Assembly (NCBI RefSeq): GCF_029094545.1
Contig: NZ_CP117835.1
Coordinates: 3,018,001-3,082,000 of the forward strand
Direction: 5' to 3'
From: Alkalihalophilus pseudofirmus
Lineage (GTDB): Bacteria > Bacillota > Bacilli > Bacillales > Bacillaceae_D
Length of the DNA stretch: 64,000 bases
Positions 1 to 9,837 of the stretch are shown here, one piece after another. The notes under the pieces are model-generated. The model saw nothing but the letters and a program-made list of their open reading frames with translations. It had not been told where the DNA came from and did no database searches. Position numbers and translations under genes: made by a program. Every line of letters begins with the position of its first letter. Position 1 is the first letter of the stretch.

Positions 1-575
1 TGCTGCTGCTTTCGCTTCCCTGAATAATGAATCGCACGGGCGACAAGCTCTTTTCCTGTCCCGCTTTCTCCTGTTATCAGCACATTAGAGTCCACATTTC
101 TTACCTTATCAATTAATTTGAACACTTGCTGCATACCATCACTTTGGCCAATTAACTCCTCATATCGGTACTTCTTTTCAAGTTCATTGCTTAATTGCTC
201 CACTTGCTCATGCAAATATTTAAAATGAAGCGCTTGCTTTATGACCGTTTGTAATTCATCCATATTGATTGGCTTCGTTAGATACGAATATGCTCCCTTT
301 TGAAGCGCTTCAACAGATGAAGAAATAGTGCCATATGCTGTAATCATAATCACTACTATCGATGGATGCATGCCTTTGATCTCTTCTAAAACTTTTAACC
401 CGTCCACTGCGCCAATTTTCAAATCCAGCAAAACTAAATCAGGGAGAATAGAGTCTATCCTCTTTTTTCCCTCCTCCGGGTCGGTCATAGCCTCTACGTG
501 ATAATCATCTTCAAGGGCAAATGTCAGTGACGAACAAATCGATGCTTCATCATCAATGATTACGATTTTTTTCAT
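1..575 (-). CDS. NtrC-family sigma-54-dependent response regulator (partial, C-terminus outside window)
   Basis: Two-component response regulator that activates sigma-54 promoters when phosphorylated by the adjacent kinase. About 191 codons are visible. The N-terminal receiver domain shows the acidic pair IDDE near residue 8, the phospho-acceptor aspartate in LVLLDLK and the TKP lysine motif. After a linker the AAA+ domain begins, with its Walker A motif GESGTGKE just inside the window edge; the GAFTGA loop and HTH lie outside. The ATG overlaps the kinase stop codon by four bases (ATGA), so the pair is translationally coupled. The target promoters cannot be seen here. Family assignment is firm; the signal is inferred only from the kinase. 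Confidence 0.9.
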   Translation of the reverse strand, partial: MKKIVIIDDEASICSSLTFALEDDYHVEAMTDPEEGKKRIDSILPDLVLLDLKIGAVDGLKVLEEIKGMHPSIVVIMITAYGTISSSVEALQKGAYSYLTKPINMDELQTVIKQALHFKYLHEQVEQLSNELEKKYRYEELIGQSDGMQQVFKLIDKVRNVDSNVLITGESGTGKELVARAIHYSGKRKQQ

Positions 576-2554
576 GAATTATCGCTCCTAAACTGTAATG
601 TTACCTTTGTCCCAATACCTTCTTTGCTTTCAATTAATAAACTGCCTTCATTCTCATGCACATACTGGTGTGCAATGGCTAAGCCAAGCCCTGTTCCTTT
701 TGATTTAGTTGTATAAAAAGGCTCTAAAACTTTCTGTGTCTCATCTTCTGTCATCCCTATTCCGTTATCTTCAATCATAAAGACTACATCACACCCTTTA
801 GCAAACAAACGTAAGCCAAGCTCCCCATCTCTTTTTTCTTTTCTTTTGTCTTCTACATCTTCTATCGCGTCGATTCCGTTAATGATTAAGTTCATGATTA
901 CTTGCTTAACTTGATTCGCATTTGCATAAATAAATTGCTCTTCTTGTAAATCTTGACGTAACTTAATTCCTTTATTAAGCAACGTCCGCTCAAAAAGAAT
1001 GGCGCAATCCCTCACTAGGTCTGTCAACTGGACAGACTCTTTTTCATGGTCTCTTGGGCGAGCATAGTCGATTAATCCTTCAATTAACTGATTTACTCGA
1101 TCAATTTCTTTAGGAACATATGTCGAGATCTCCCTTTGAAATCGTTCGTTATGAAGCTTTTTTGGAATCAGTTCTGCAAATGTTTTTATAGAAGTGAGCG
1201 GGTTTCTGATTTCATGGGCGATACCGGCCACTACTCTGCTTAATGCCTGGCTTTTTTCTTGTTCAAACACTTGTAGTCTCATCTGCCGCTCTTCTGTTAT
1301 ATCTTCAAACGTTACAATGACCCCTATCATTTCTCGCTGAATATTAAATAAGGGGTAAATATAATAACGTAAATAATAGACCCGGCCATCCTGCCGTCTC
1401 CATGTTGTCTCTTTTCCAAGAATGGATTCCTGCTTTTCAAATACTTGATGAAAGGCCGCTTGTAACAACTGTGATATAAGTTCTACTGATTGATACGATT
1501 TGGTTAGAATACTCTTATCTTCTCCTGCAATATTTAAAGCTTTTGAATTAAGAGAAGTAATCATACCCTCTTCATTCACTGTCACAATTCCCCTTGGTGA
1601 GCTGTCTAATATTTGACGTTGGTACTCATCACTATTTTTCGTCTGAGTAATTTGCTCTTGCAATGTTTTATTTAAGTCTTTTAAGACATGTGTTTTTTTA
1701 TCTACTTCTGCTTGGAGCCTTCTATTCCACCTTATCGCTAAAAACGTAATGATTAATACAGCGAGAAGCAGTCCGACGGTTACTTTTACTGCAAGCCATA
1801 AACGGTCGGTTAAGAGGTTTTCATTCCCAAACCACTGTTCATGTATTTCGGCATACGTTCCGTTTTGTTTGACGGTTCTGATTGCTCGGTTTAATTCATC
1901 GACTAAATCAGGCCGTTCTCTTTGAACAGCCATAGCATAATCAATCGGCAGAAGGTAATTTCCGACAATTCGGAATTCAGTGTCCGTGCCGCTTTCTTTA
2001 AGCAGATAATCAGCGGTTAAGACATTTCCAACAAAAGCATCCGCACGTCCCATTAATAATAATTGCATCGCTGTTCTTTGATTGCTTGTCACATGATATT
2101 GTATCCGTCTAATTGTTCGCAGGAATTCATATTCTGTTGTCTCTTTTTGCAGTGCTGTTTTCACATTTGTCAGCTGCGAAATCCCCTCGATCGTTTCATC
2201 GGCTTCCGCGACTACAAGACCGACAGATGTGTTGAGTACTGAATCTGTATAATTCATCGTCGCTGTTCGCTGCTCATGAAAAGAAGCAGATAAGACGATA
2301 TCAACCTCTTGACTTTCAAGAGCATGATAGGCTTCTTCTTGTGTCATCAGCTCATAAATGAGTTCTTTTCCGAGATATTGATTTAACTCCTCCATCAAAT
2401 CAATTAGAAAACCCTCATGCTGATTTCCCTCTAACATATGAAGGGGGGGCAAATTAGGGTCATATGCGATCCTGATTGCTTCTTCTGCTCTTGCGCTTGG
2501 GCTCAATAGAAGCAAGGCCGCTAGGAGAAATATAACTAGTTTGGGTGCATTCAT
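572..2554 (-). CDS. Sensor histidine kinase with extracellular SBP_bac_3 domain and PAS domain
   Basis: Membrane histidine kinase of 660 residues. A signal peptide (about 1-23, ending SARAEE) precedes a periplasmic-type family-3 solute-binding domain (about 25-250), as found in amino-acid ABC transporters. One membrane segment follows (about 257-277), then a coiled linker, a PAS domain (about 310-425), the HisKA dimerisation helix with the phospho-histidine in AHEIRNPLTS (about 445), and a HATPase domain with N box, DNGIGM and GTGLGLA. The built-in binding domain suggests that it senses a small ligand, perhaps an amino acid, directly outside the cell. ATG is preceded by AAGGAG at about 9 bases. 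It is first in an operon with the regulator. The ligand is unknown. Confidence 0.9.
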   Translation of the reverse strand: MNAPKLVIFLLAALLLLSPSARAEEAIRIAYDPNLPPLHMLEGNQHEGFLIDLMEELNQYLGKELIYELMTQEEAYHALESQEVDIVLSASFHEQRTATMNYTDSVLNTSVGLVVAEADETIEGISQLTNVKTALQKETTEYEFLRTIRRIQYHVTSNQRTAMQLLLMGRADAFVGNVLTADYLLKESGTDTEFRIVGNYLLPIDYAMAVQRERPDLVDELNRAIRTVKQNGTYAEIHEQWFGNENLLTDRLWLAVKVTVGLLLAVLIITFLAIRWNRRLQAEVDKKTHVLKDLNKTLQEQITQTKNSDEYQRQILDSSPRGIVTVNEEGMITSLNSKALNIAGEDKSILTKSYQSVELISQLLQAAFHQVFEKQESILGKETTWRRQDGRVYYLRYYIYPLFNIQREMIGVIVTFEDITEERQMRLQVFEQEKSQALSRVVAGIAHEIRNPLTSIKTFAELIPKKLHNERFQREISTYVPKEIDRVNQLIEGLIDYARPRDHEKESVQLTDLVRDCAILFERTLLNKGIKLRQDLQEEQFIYANANQVKQVIMNLIINGIDAIEDVEDKRKEKRDGELGLRLFAKGCDVVFMIEDNGIGMTEDETQKVLEPFYTTKSKGTGLGLAIAHQYVHENEGSLLIESKEGIGTKVTLQFRSDNS

Positions 2555-2705
2555 CCTGGTGTCTCCTTATGTATAATGCTTGCAATTACGCTTGTCCAAT
2601 TCAATCGTTTAAAAATGACTCCACTCTCATGATTATTTCGCAACATGCCTAGTCGTATGGTATCATACAGTACGTAAGGAAAACAGAGAATTGAGGGATA
2701 AACCA

Positions 2706-4463
2706 ATGAAAACCGTCGTTACGACGTTGAATGCCAAATATATCCACACTTGTTTGGCACTTAGATGTTTAAAAGCTTATGCAGAACCTGAATTTCCAAT
2801 TGAAATGGTTGAATATACGATAAAAGATCCTGTCATGAATATTGTTTCTGATTTGTTTGAGCGTAAACCAGACGTGATCGGCTTCAGCTGTTACATTTGG
2901 AACATAGAAGAAACACTTAAAGTCATTGAAATGCTTAAAAAGGTCATGCCTGAAGTAAAAATCGTATTAGGCGGACCAGAAGTTTCTTATGACACAAAAG
3001 AATGGCTGGAGATGACCCCTGATGCAGACTTTGTTGTCGTTGGTGAAGGGGAAGAGACCTTTAAACAGCTGCTTGAAGAATTATCAACAACAGCTAAGTA
3101 TCATATGGTCTTTGGCCTTGCTTATCGTAAAGGGGAAGAAGTGATCATTAATGCTCCCCGTCCGAAGTTAAAGCTAGATGAGGTTCCTACCCCTTATCGC
3201 TTTGATGAAGATTTAGACGGGTTGTCCAAACGAGTGACCTATTTTGAAACAAGCCGCGGATGCCCGTACAGCTGTCAATTCTGTTTATCTTCTATTGAAG
3301 TGGGCGTACGATATATTGATATAGATCGAGTAAAAAGTGATTTATTGTACTTGATTGAAAACGGGGCTAAGCTGATCAAATTTGTAGACCGCACGTTTAA
3401 TATAAAAAGAGACTATGCGCTAGAAATCTTCCAATTCTTAATTGATAACCATCAAGGCTGCGTCTTTCAATTTGAAATCACCGCAGATATTATGCGTCCG
3501 GAAGTATTATCCTTTTTAAACGAACATGCTCCTAAAGGCATTTTCCGTTTTGAGATCGGTGTTCAGTCAACAAATGATGCGACAAATGAACTTGTACAGC
3601 GCCGTCAAAACTTCCAAAAACTCACTCGTACTGTGACGATGGTTAAAGAAGGCGGCAAAATTGATCAGCATCTAGACTTAATTGCTGGCCTTCCTGAAGA
3701 AGATTATAACTCATTTAGGAATACATTTAATGATGTATTTGCTCTTCGTGCCGAGGAACTGCAGCTAGGTTTCTTAAAGATGCTAAGAGGTACCGGCCTT
3801 CGTCTTCGTGCCGATGACCATAATTATGTGTATATGAACCATGCTCCATATGAGATTTTAAGCAATAATATTCTTCCGTTTTCTGATATTGTACGTATTA
3901 AACGAGTAGAAGATGTATTAGAGAAGTATTGGAATGCCCACCGGATGGATACAACAATTGAATACCTTGTGGAAAAAGTGTTCGACTCTCCTTTTGATTT
4001 CTTTCAAGAGTTTGGTGATTTCTGGGAATCAAAAGGCTGGTCTAGAATCGGCCATCAATTAGAAGACTTATTTACACGTCTTTATCAGTTTTTAGAAGCG
4101 AGATCGACGGCTAACCTCGATTTTATTAAAGGGCTCATGATGATTGATTACTTTAAAAACCATAAGCATAAACCTCGTAAAACATGGTGGGGCTTTTCTT
4201 TATCTAAAGAACAGCAAAGTGCTATTTTACGCCGCTTAGCAGAAGCACCCGAGCAAGTAAGCGAAGAGTTCAGTTCATTTAAGTTGAATGAAAAAGAACT
4301 TCACAAGCATACAATGATCGAAGTTCTGCCATTCTCATTGAAATCGTACCAAGAGGATGGCACAATTGAAGGGACTGAAGAGCTGTTAATTGCCTATTTC
4401 AATCCTAAGGTCGAAAAAAGCTTATTATATACAGCACCTCTCAAATCAATGGCCGTACGTTAA
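2706..4463 (+). CDS. B12-binding-domain radical SAM protein (DUF4080 type)
   Basis: Protein of 585 residues with an N-terminal cobalamin-binding-like Rossmann domain (GGPEVSYD near residue 90, GEGEETF near 115), then a radical SAM core with the iron-sulfur motif CPYSCQFC (cysteines near residues 186, 190 and 193). The C-terminal part matches the DUF4080 extension seen in uncharacterised Bacillus radical SAM proteins. The reaction is not known; relatives modify lipids, tRNA or peptides. I chose ATG at 2706 because GAGGG lies 8 bases upstream; a TTG at 2691 in the same frame is possible. It is a single gene followed by its own terminator and diverges from the sensor kinase. The family is sure, the substrate is not. 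Confidence 0.85.
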   Translation: MKTVVTTLNAKYIHTCLALRCLKAYAEPEFPIEMVEYTIKDPVMNIVSDLFERKPDVIGFSCYIWNIEETLKVIEMLKKVMPEVKIVLGGPEVSYDTKEWLEMTPDADFVVVGEGEETFKQLLEELSTTAKYHMVFGLAYRKGEEVIINAPRPKLKLDEVPTPYRFDEDLDGLSKRVTYFETSRGCPYSCQFCLSSIEVGVRYIDIDRVKSDLLYLIENGAKLIKFVDRTFNIKRDYALEIFQFLIDNHQGCVFQFEITADIMRPEVLSFLNEHAPKGIFRFEIGVQSTNDATNELVQRRQNFQKLTRTVTMVKEGGKIDQHLDLIAGLPEEDYNSFRNTFNDVFALRAEELQLGFLKMLRGTGLRLRADDHNYVYMNHAPYEILSNNILPFSDIVRIKRVEDVLEKYWNAHRMDTTIEYLVEKVFDSPFDFFQEFGDFWESKGWSRIGHQLEDLFTRLYQFLEARSTANLDFIKGLMMIDYFKNHKHKPRKTWWGFSLSKEQQSAILRRLAEAPEQVSEEFSSFKLNEKELHKHTMIEVLPFSLKSYQEDGTIEGTEELLIAYFNPKVEKSLLYTAPLKSMAVR

Positions 4464-4483
4464 ACTCACTTTAAAAACACTGT

Positions 4484-4515
4484 AAAAACCAATGTCCTAA
4501 AGGCATTGGTTTTTG
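4484..4515 (+). terminator. Rho-independent terminator after the radical SAM gene
   Basis: Stem AAAAACCAATG / CATTGGTTTTT with a 9-base loop followed by Ts, 20 bases after the stop codon. Confidence 0.8.
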
Positions 4516-4544
4516 CGTTTGATTGCGTTTGATTGCGTTTGATT
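4515..4544. repeat. Three tandem copies of a 10-bp unit
   Basis: The decamer GCGTTTGATT occurs three times without mismatch directly after the terminator stem. It lies between a terminator and the next ribosome binding site and encodes nothing visible. It is likely to vary in copy number between strains. Confidence 0.85.
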
Positions 4545-4608
4545 TGGGTTAGCTGTTTATTTGTGTAATAATGAAACGATTAACTTATTCGTTCAGGAGG
4601 CAGATAAA

Positions 4609-5358
4609 ATGAATACAATTATTAACACTCAGTTAAATCATCGTTCCTATCGTTCTTACACTTCAAAAAAAGTAGAACCAGTAAAATTAGATGCGGTTAT
4701 TAAAGCTTCACAAGCTGCCCCTTCATGGATTAATGGCCAGCAAGTATCGATTGTTGCTGTTTTTGACGATCAAAGAAAGAAACGCTTGTCTGAGTTAGTT
4801 GGCAATCAAGCCTACGTTGCAGAAGCACCTGTTTTTCTCATCTTCTGTGCCGATTTTTATAGAGCTCAGCTAGCAGGAGAGGTGCATGGTAAAACGCTTG
4901 AAGCAATCGATGATGTCGATGCCCTTCTAGTAGGTGCCACAGATGTTGGACTAGCTATGTCAAATGCCATTACTGCTGCTGAATCTCTTGATCTTGGCAC
5001 CGTGCCGATCGGAGGCATCCGCAAAAATCCGCTTGAGGTGATTGAATTGCTAGAACTGCCAAAGCATGTTATCCCTATTGCAGGCTTATGCGTAGGGTAT
5101 CCTAGTGAAGACCCCGGCTTAAAACCTCGTCTCCCAAAAGAAGCGATCTATCATGAGGAAAGCTACCAAACAAATGTAGCGGCATTGATTGAATCATATG
5201 ATCAGTCTATGAGTGCATACATGCATAAGCGGACGAACGGAGCCCAATCTACCTCGTGGACCGAGCGGGTTTCAAGCTTTTACGAGAAACCTTACTATAC
5301 GTCTATTGCCCAAATGCTTGAGAAGCAAGGCTTTACATGTAAAAACATTAAAGAATAA
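4609..5358 (+). CDS. Nitroreductase-family NADPH-dependent flavin oxidoreductase (NfrA/NfsA-like)
   Basis: Cytoplasmic FMN enzyme of 249 residues, the usual length for Bacillus NfrA-type nitro/flavin reductases. The N-terminal NHRSYRSYTSKKV is the FMN-phosphate arginine motif. The segment GGIRKNPLEVIELLELP followed by GLCVGYP is characteristic of the NfrA/NfsA branch. Enzymes of this group reduce quinones, nitro compounds and FMN with NADPH, and are often linked to oxidative or disulfide stress. AGGAGG lies 8 bases before ATG 4609; an in-frame TTG at 4561 has no ribosome binding site and would add a poorly conserved tail. It is a single gene between two terminators. The exact substrate cannot be told. 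Confidence 0.85.
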   Translation: MNTIINTQLNHRSYRSYTSKKVEPVKLDAVIKASQAAPSWINGQQVSIVAVFDDQRKKRLSELVGNQAYVAEAPVFLIFCADFYRAQLAGEVHGKTLEAIDDVDALLVGATDVGLAMSNAITAAESLDLGTVPIGGIRKNPLEVIELLELPKHVIPIAGLCVGYPSEDPGLKPRLPKEAIYHEESYQTNVAALIESYDQSMSAYMHKRTNGAQSTSWTERVSSFYEKPYYTSIAQMLEKQGFTCKNIKE

Positions 5359-5367
5359 TGATTAAAG

Positions 5368-5393
5368 AAAACCCGCAGAGCTCTGCGGGTTTT
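5368..5393. terminator. Bidirectional terminator shared by two convergent genes
   Basis: Perfect 26-bp palindrome, half-site AAAACCCGCAGAG, with flanking A and T runs on both sides. It serves the nitroreductase gene and overlaps the stop codon of the converging EAL gene. Confidence 0.9.
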
Positions 5394-6447
5394 AATTTGC
5401 ATATGGGTATACATTTGTAACAGGATTTTTTTGAGGCCGACCAAAATAGTACCCCTGAGCAAGCGGAATGTTTAAGTCCAAACAGAACTCTGCCTCTTCC
5501 TTCCTTTCGATTCCTTCTGCAAGTAATGTAATGCCGTACGCGTCTGCCACACTGACTATTTCTTTGATTTTAGCCTGCTTGGTTTCATTTTGATCACAGT
5601 AATCGATAATAGCACGATCAATCTTGGCAAAATTAGGCTTAAGCTCTTTTAACACTTCAACTGTTGCGAAACCAGCTCCTAAATCATCTAGAGCCACATG
5701 AATTCCCTCACTTTGATAAACCGTAAAAATCTTTTTCAAATGGTTTACATCATGAATTTTTTCTGTCTCCACCACTTCAAACACTAAATCTTCCGGACGA
5801 ACTTGATGACATTCTACTGCTTTTAACGTGCTCTTCAGACAGTGAGCAGGATCATAGATTGAAGAAGGCAGAAAATTAATAAATCGTTTCATCCCATTTT
5901 CTAACAATTTTGCGCTGATTTCAATTGATGAGATCCGTGCTTGGCTGTCTAGAATAGATTGTAAACCTGCTTTTTGAGAGAAAGAAAACAGACTGCCTGG
6001 ATTAAATGATAGATGAGGCGGTGTAGGCCTGACTAGAAATTCATACCCGTACACGTCATTCGTTTGTAATTTGATGACAGGCTGAATATGCTGGGTAAAT
6101 AGCCCTTCGTTAATAACTTTGACTAGAGGCCACTGCATAATCCGTTCTCTTAACTGGACATAGGGTATAAATCGGGCAAAATGTTCCTCCCCGTATGCTG
6201 AATATGTCGCTTGCACTTCTTCACTTGAAAGTAACTCTGCATCTAGCTGCTCTATCAATTGAAGCAGCTCTTCTTTTCCAGCATACTCGATATAAAAGAT
6301 ATCATTTTCATTTACTATGTATGTAAACTTCTCATGCTGTATTCTCGTAATGAGCTTCATCATCTTATGTTCTTCCTTCACTCTCACAAGCAACTGGCCT
6401 TTATCTGGAAGATCAGGAATATGACCACATCTGGTGCAACTGTTCAA
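5392..6447 (-). CDS. EAL-domain cyclic-di-GMP phosphodiesterase
   Basis: Protein of 351 residues with a C-terminal EAL domain (about 110-345). The signature positions are present in altered form: EFL in place of EAL (GYEFLVRP), VVETE, DDLGAG in place of DDFGTG, KIDRAIID, AEGIE and QGYYF. The metal- and base-binding residues therefore look intact and activity is plausible. The N-terminal about 100 residues show no membrane segment; they begin with a CTRCGH cysteine pair, possibly a small metal site. The start is TTG at 6447, supported by AGAGGAGGAG 5 bases upstream. It is a single gene, convergent with the nitroreductase. It would lower c-di-GMP and so affect motility or biofilm. Confidence 0.85.
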   Translation of the reverse strand: MNSCTRCGHIPDLPDKGQLLVRVKEEHKMMKLITRIQHEKFTYIVNENDIFYIEYAGKEELLQLIEQLDAELLSSEEVQATYSAYGEEHFARFIPYVQLRERIMQWPLVKVINEGLFTQHIQPVIKLQTNDVYGYEFLVRPTPPHLSFNPGSLFSFSQKAGLQSILDSQARISSIEISAKLLENGMKRFINFLPSSIYDPAHCLKSTLKAVECHQVRPEDLVFEVVETEKIHDVNHLKKIFTVYQSEGIHVALDDLGAGFATVEVLKELKPNFAKIDRAIIDYCDQNETKQAKIKEIVSVADAYGITLLAEGIERKEEAEFCLDLNIPLAQGYYFGRPQKNPVTNVYPYAN

Positions 6448-6556
6448 ACGAACTCCTCCTCTAATGTATATTGTAAGTACTATACCACCTTTATAGTCAT
6501 TTCAAACTATTACTATTGTAATATGTTTATTCCGTTTTGACATGTATGATGCACTA

Positions 6557-6588
6557 GAAAAAGCCATGTTTTTTAAACATAGCTTTCA
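6557..6588 (-). terminator. Terminator of the methylmalonyl-CoA operon
   Basis: On the minus strand AAGCTATGTTT pairs with AAACATGGCTT (one mismatch), followed by TTTTT, about 30 bases after the meaB stop. Confidence 0.7.
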
Positions 6589-6615
6589 CTTTTTAATTAC
6601 TGCTCCCTGATGAGG

Positions 6616-7614
6616 CTATTTTTTTGTCATTTCTAACAGCTCTAAAGCTGCTTTAGTAGCTGAAGCCTCACCTGATAAGACTTGGTGCTGCATTTCAGGA
6701 AGGCGGCTTTTAATTATCTCCTGTTCATAAAACTGTGCAAGTACTTGCTCCTCAATCAAATCTTTAAACCACCGGAGAGCTTGTTCATTTCTTCTTTTTA
6801 AGAAAAGGTCATTCTCTTCCATATGCTCTTTATGTTCTTTTATAACAGACCAGATATGATCGACACCCTCACCTGTCAAAGCAGAAACAGTGTAGGCCTT
6901 CGTTGCCCATCCTTCTGTGATCGGCGGCAGCAGGTGAAGCATTCGATTCAATTCCACCCTGGCTTGTAGTGCTGCTTGTTTATTAGGTCCATCCGCTTTA
7001 TTAATAAACATCGCATCGGCCATTTCCATAATCCCTTTTTTCATTCCTTGGAGCTCATCTCCTGCTCCAGTCAGCATTAATACAAGAAAGAAGTCTACCA
7101 TTGAACGGACGGCTACTTCGCTTTGACCAACGCCGACAGTCTCTACAATAATCACATCATAGCCTGCCGCCTCACATAAAAGAAGCGTTTCGCGGGTCTT
7201 TCTAGCTACCCCGCCAAGAGTGCCACCTGCAGGGGAAGGTCTGACATAGGCATTAGGGTGGCGCGATAATTGCTCCATTCGAGTTTTATCACCTAAAATA
7301 CTGCCTCCAGTTAGAGTGCTAGAAGGGTCTACGGCTAATACCGCTACCTTATGCCCCCTCTCACAGAGCATCATTCCGAATGCTTCAATCAGGGTGCTTT
7401 TTCCTGCTCCTGGCACACCTGAAAAGCCAATCCGAATAGAGTTTCCTGTATGAGGCATTAACTCTGTTAAGACATCCTGAGCTAATTTCAAATGTTTCTT
7501 TGCATTGCTCTCCACTAGGGTGATCGCTCTTGCCAAGACGGCTCGATTTTGCTCTTTTACACCCTTTACATACTCATCAACTGTTAACTGCTTTCTTTTA
7601 GGGGGCTGTGCCAT
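6616..7614 (-). CDS. meaB: Methylmalonyl-CoA mutase-associated GTPase MeaB (ArgK family)
   Basis: G3E-family GTPase of 332 residues that protects and reactivates B12-dependent methylmalonyl-CoA mutase and gates cofactor loading. The P-loop GFSGVPGAGKST is at 63-74, followed by VDPSSTLTGGSILGDKTRM, VETVGVGQSE and NKADG, all typical of MeaB/ArgK. It is last in the operon, 57 bases after mutB, and is followed by a terminator. The older ArgK name (a kinase for periplasmic amino-acid binding proteins) is a misassignment; the position next to mutAB supports the chaperone role. ATG at 7614 begins MAQPPKRK. Length and motifs are normal. Confidence 0.95.
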   Translation of the reverse strand: MAQPPKRKQLTVDEYVKGVKEQNRAVLARAITLVESNAKKHLKLAQDVLTELMPHTGNSIRIGFSGVPGAGKSTLIEAFGMMLCERGHKVAVLAVDPSSTLTGGSILGDKTRMEQLSRHPNAYVRPSPAGGTLGGVARKTRETLLLCEAAGYDVIIVETVGVGQSEVAVRSMVDFFLVLMLTGAGDELQGMKKGIMEMADAMFINKADGPNKQAALQARVELNRMLHLLPPITEGWATKAYTVSALTGEGVDHIWSVIKEHKEHMEENDLFLKRRNEQALRWFKDLIEEQVLAQFYEQEIIKSRLPEMQHQVLSGEASATKAALELLEMTKK

Positions 7615-7671
7615 ACCTTTTCTCCTCCCTTTTCGAACGAAAAAACTAAATCTAAAAAGAAAGAAGAAGTG

Positions 7672-9837
7672 TTACTCCACTTCTTCTTCTAAGCCGAGCC
7701 GCTCTTTTAATTCTTCAAGAATCTGCGCTGCTGCAACCGGGATCACTGTACCAGGGCCAAAAATGGCTGCCGCTCCGTTTTCTTTTAAGAATTCATAGTC
7801 TTGAGCAGGAATAACTCCGCCTATAATCACTAAAATATCTTCACGTCCATGTTTCTTTAATTCTTCTACTACTTGTGGCAATAGCGTCTTATGACCAGCA
7901 GCAAGGGAACTCATTCCAATCACATGGACATCATTTTCTACTGCTTGCAGAGCGGCTTCTGCTGGTGTCTGGAACAATGGCCCGATATCAACATCAAACC
8001 CCATATCAGCAAATGCGGTAGAAATCACTTTTGCTCCGCGATCATGACCATCTTGACCCATTTTTGCAATCATAATTCTCGGTCTGCGTCCTTCTGCTTG
8101 TTCAAATTCATCCGTTAATTTGCGGATATTTTCCATCTCTTCATTCTCTCCAAACTCAGAACGGTACACCCCGCTAATTGATCGGATGACCGCTTTATGT
8201 CTGCCTACTACTTTCTCATAAGCCATAGAAATCTCACCTAAACTAGCACGTGCACGAGCAGCATCTACTGCTAATTCTAACAGATTTCCTTCACCTGTTT
8301 CTGCAGCTTTGGTGATTGCAGCTAAAGCGGCTTCTACTTTCGCTTCATCACGCTGTGCACGCAGCTTTTCTAAACGGCGGATTTGCGCTTCGCGAACGAC
8401 TGTATTATCGATATTTAAAATATCTAACGGCTCTTCTGCGTCCAGACGATAAGTATTTACCCCAATGATTGTTTCTTTCTTTGAATCAATATGCGCCTGC
8501 CTTCTAGCCGCAGCTTCTTCAATTCGCATTTTCGGAAGCCCTGTTTCGATTGCCTTAGCCATCCCGCCAAGCTCTTCAATCTCCTCAATATGAGCCCATG
8601 CCTTTTCTAGAAGCTCAGCAGTAAGAGACTCTACATAATAAGAACCTCCCCACGGATCAAGGACGTTAGTTAAACCGGTTTCATCTTGTAAGTAAAGCTG
8701 AGTATTACGAGCGATCCTTGCAGAGAAATCCGTAGGTAGGGCAATGGCTTCATCTAATGCGTTCGTATGAAGGGATTGCGTATGCCCCATTGAGGCTGCC
8801 ATCGCTTCAATGCAAGTACGCACAACATTATTATATGGATCTTGCTCCGTTAAGCTCCATCCTGATGTTTGTGAGTGGGTGCGAAGCGCAAGTGACTTAT
8901 CATTTTTAGGATTAAACGGCTTAATCAGTTTCGCCCAAATTAAACGAGCTGCACGCATTTTCGCCACTTCCATATAATAATTCATGCCGATTGCCCAGAA
9001 AAAGGACAGCCTAGGCGCAAATGAATCAATATCAAGCCCTGCTTTTATACCCGTTCTTACATACTCAAGACCATCAGCTAGTGTATAGGCAAGCTCGATA
9101 TCCGCTGTCGCACCAGCTTCCTGCATATGATAACCGGAGATACTAATACTATTAAATTTCGGCATGTACTTTGAAGTATATTCAAAGATATCAGCAATTG
9201 CTTTCATAGAAGCTTCTGGAGGGTAAATATACGTGTTACGTACCATATACTCCTTCAAGATATCATTTTGAATTGTACCGGTCAGCTGTTCTGGCTTAAC
9301 GCCCTGCTCTTCTGCTGCAACAATGTAGAATGCCAAGATCGGCAGTACAGCCCCGTTCATCGTCATAGAAACAGACATCTGATCAAGCGGGATCCCATCA
9401 AATAATATTTTCATATCAAGAATAGAATCTACGGCAACGCCTGCTTTACCAACATCTCCAACTACTCGTTCATGGTCACTGTCATAACCACGGTGGGTAG
9501 CTAAATCAAAAGCAATCGACAATCCTTTTTGGCCGGCTGCTAGGTTTCTGCGATAAAACGCATTACTTTCCTCTGCTGTTGAGAACCCGGCATACTGTCT
9601 AACCGTCCAAGGTCTTGTTTTATACATAGCTGGGTAAGGTCCGCGAAAGAACGGGGCAAGTCCCGCCACATAATTTAAATGCTTCATTCCCTGTGTATCA
9701 TCTTTGGAGTAGCTAGATTTAACTGCAATCTTCTCCATCGTTTCGATTGTGTCAACCGTTTGTTCCACTTGACTCTCTGTTACAGACTGGCCGTCAAATA
9801 CAGGAAACGCCATCTTTTCAAAGGATGGTTTTGTCAT
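7672..9837 (-). CDS. mutB: Methylmalonyl-CoA mutase large (catalytic) subunit
   Basis: B12-dependent mutase of 721 residues that interconverts (R)-methylmalonyl-CoA and succinyl-CoA. The N-terminal TIM barrel binds the CoA ester ([19 protein letters not shown]). The C-terminal cobalamin domain carries DGHDRG at about 596-601, whose histidine replaces the lower axial base, with the later SSLAAGH and IGGVIP elements. ATG 9837 overlaps the mutA stop as ATGA, and GGAGGG lies 8 bases upstream; an upstream in-frame ATG at 9858 lies inside mutA. It works with MutA as a heterodimer and with MeaB as chaperone. Length is normal. Confidence 0.96.
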   Translation of the reverse strand: MTKPSFEKMAFPVFDGQSVTESQVEQTVDTIETMEKIAVKSSYSKDDTQGMKHLNYVAGLAPFFRGPYPAMYKTRPWTVRQYAGFSTAEESNAFYRRNLAAGQKGLSIAFDLATHRGYDSDHERVVGDVGKAGVAVDSILDMKILFDGIPLDQMSVSMTMNGAVLPILAFYIVAAEEQGVKPEQLTGTIQNDILKEYMVRNTYIYPPEASMKAIADIFEYTSKYMPKFNSISISGYHMQEAGATADIELAYTLADGLEYVRTGIKAGLDIDSFAPRLSFFWAIGMNYYMEVAKMRAARLIWAKLIKPFNPKNDKSLALRTHSQTSGWSLTEQDPYNNVVRTCIEAMAASMGHTQSLHTNALDEAIALPTDFSARIARNTQLYLQDETGLTNVLDPWGGSYYVESLTAELLEKAWAHIEEIEELGGMAKAIETGLPKMRIEEAAARRQAHIDSKKETIIGVNTYRLDAEEPLDILNIDNTVVREAQIRRLEKLRAQRDEAKVEAALAAITKAAETGEGNLLELAVDAARARASLGEISMAYEKVVGRHKAVIRSISGVYRSEFGENEEMENIRKLTDEFEQAEGRRPRIMIAKMGQDGHDRGAKVISTAFADMGFDVDIGPLFQTPAEAALQAVENDVHVIGMSSLAAGHKTLLPQVVEELKKHGREDILVIIGGVIPAQDYEFLKENGAAAIFGPGTVIPVAAAQILEELKERLGLEEEVE

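Noticed and set aside
6259-6540. Plus-strand open frame of 93 codons antisense to the EAL gene start
   Set aside because: It lies opposite a well-supported gene, has no ribosome binding site and no recognisable domain.
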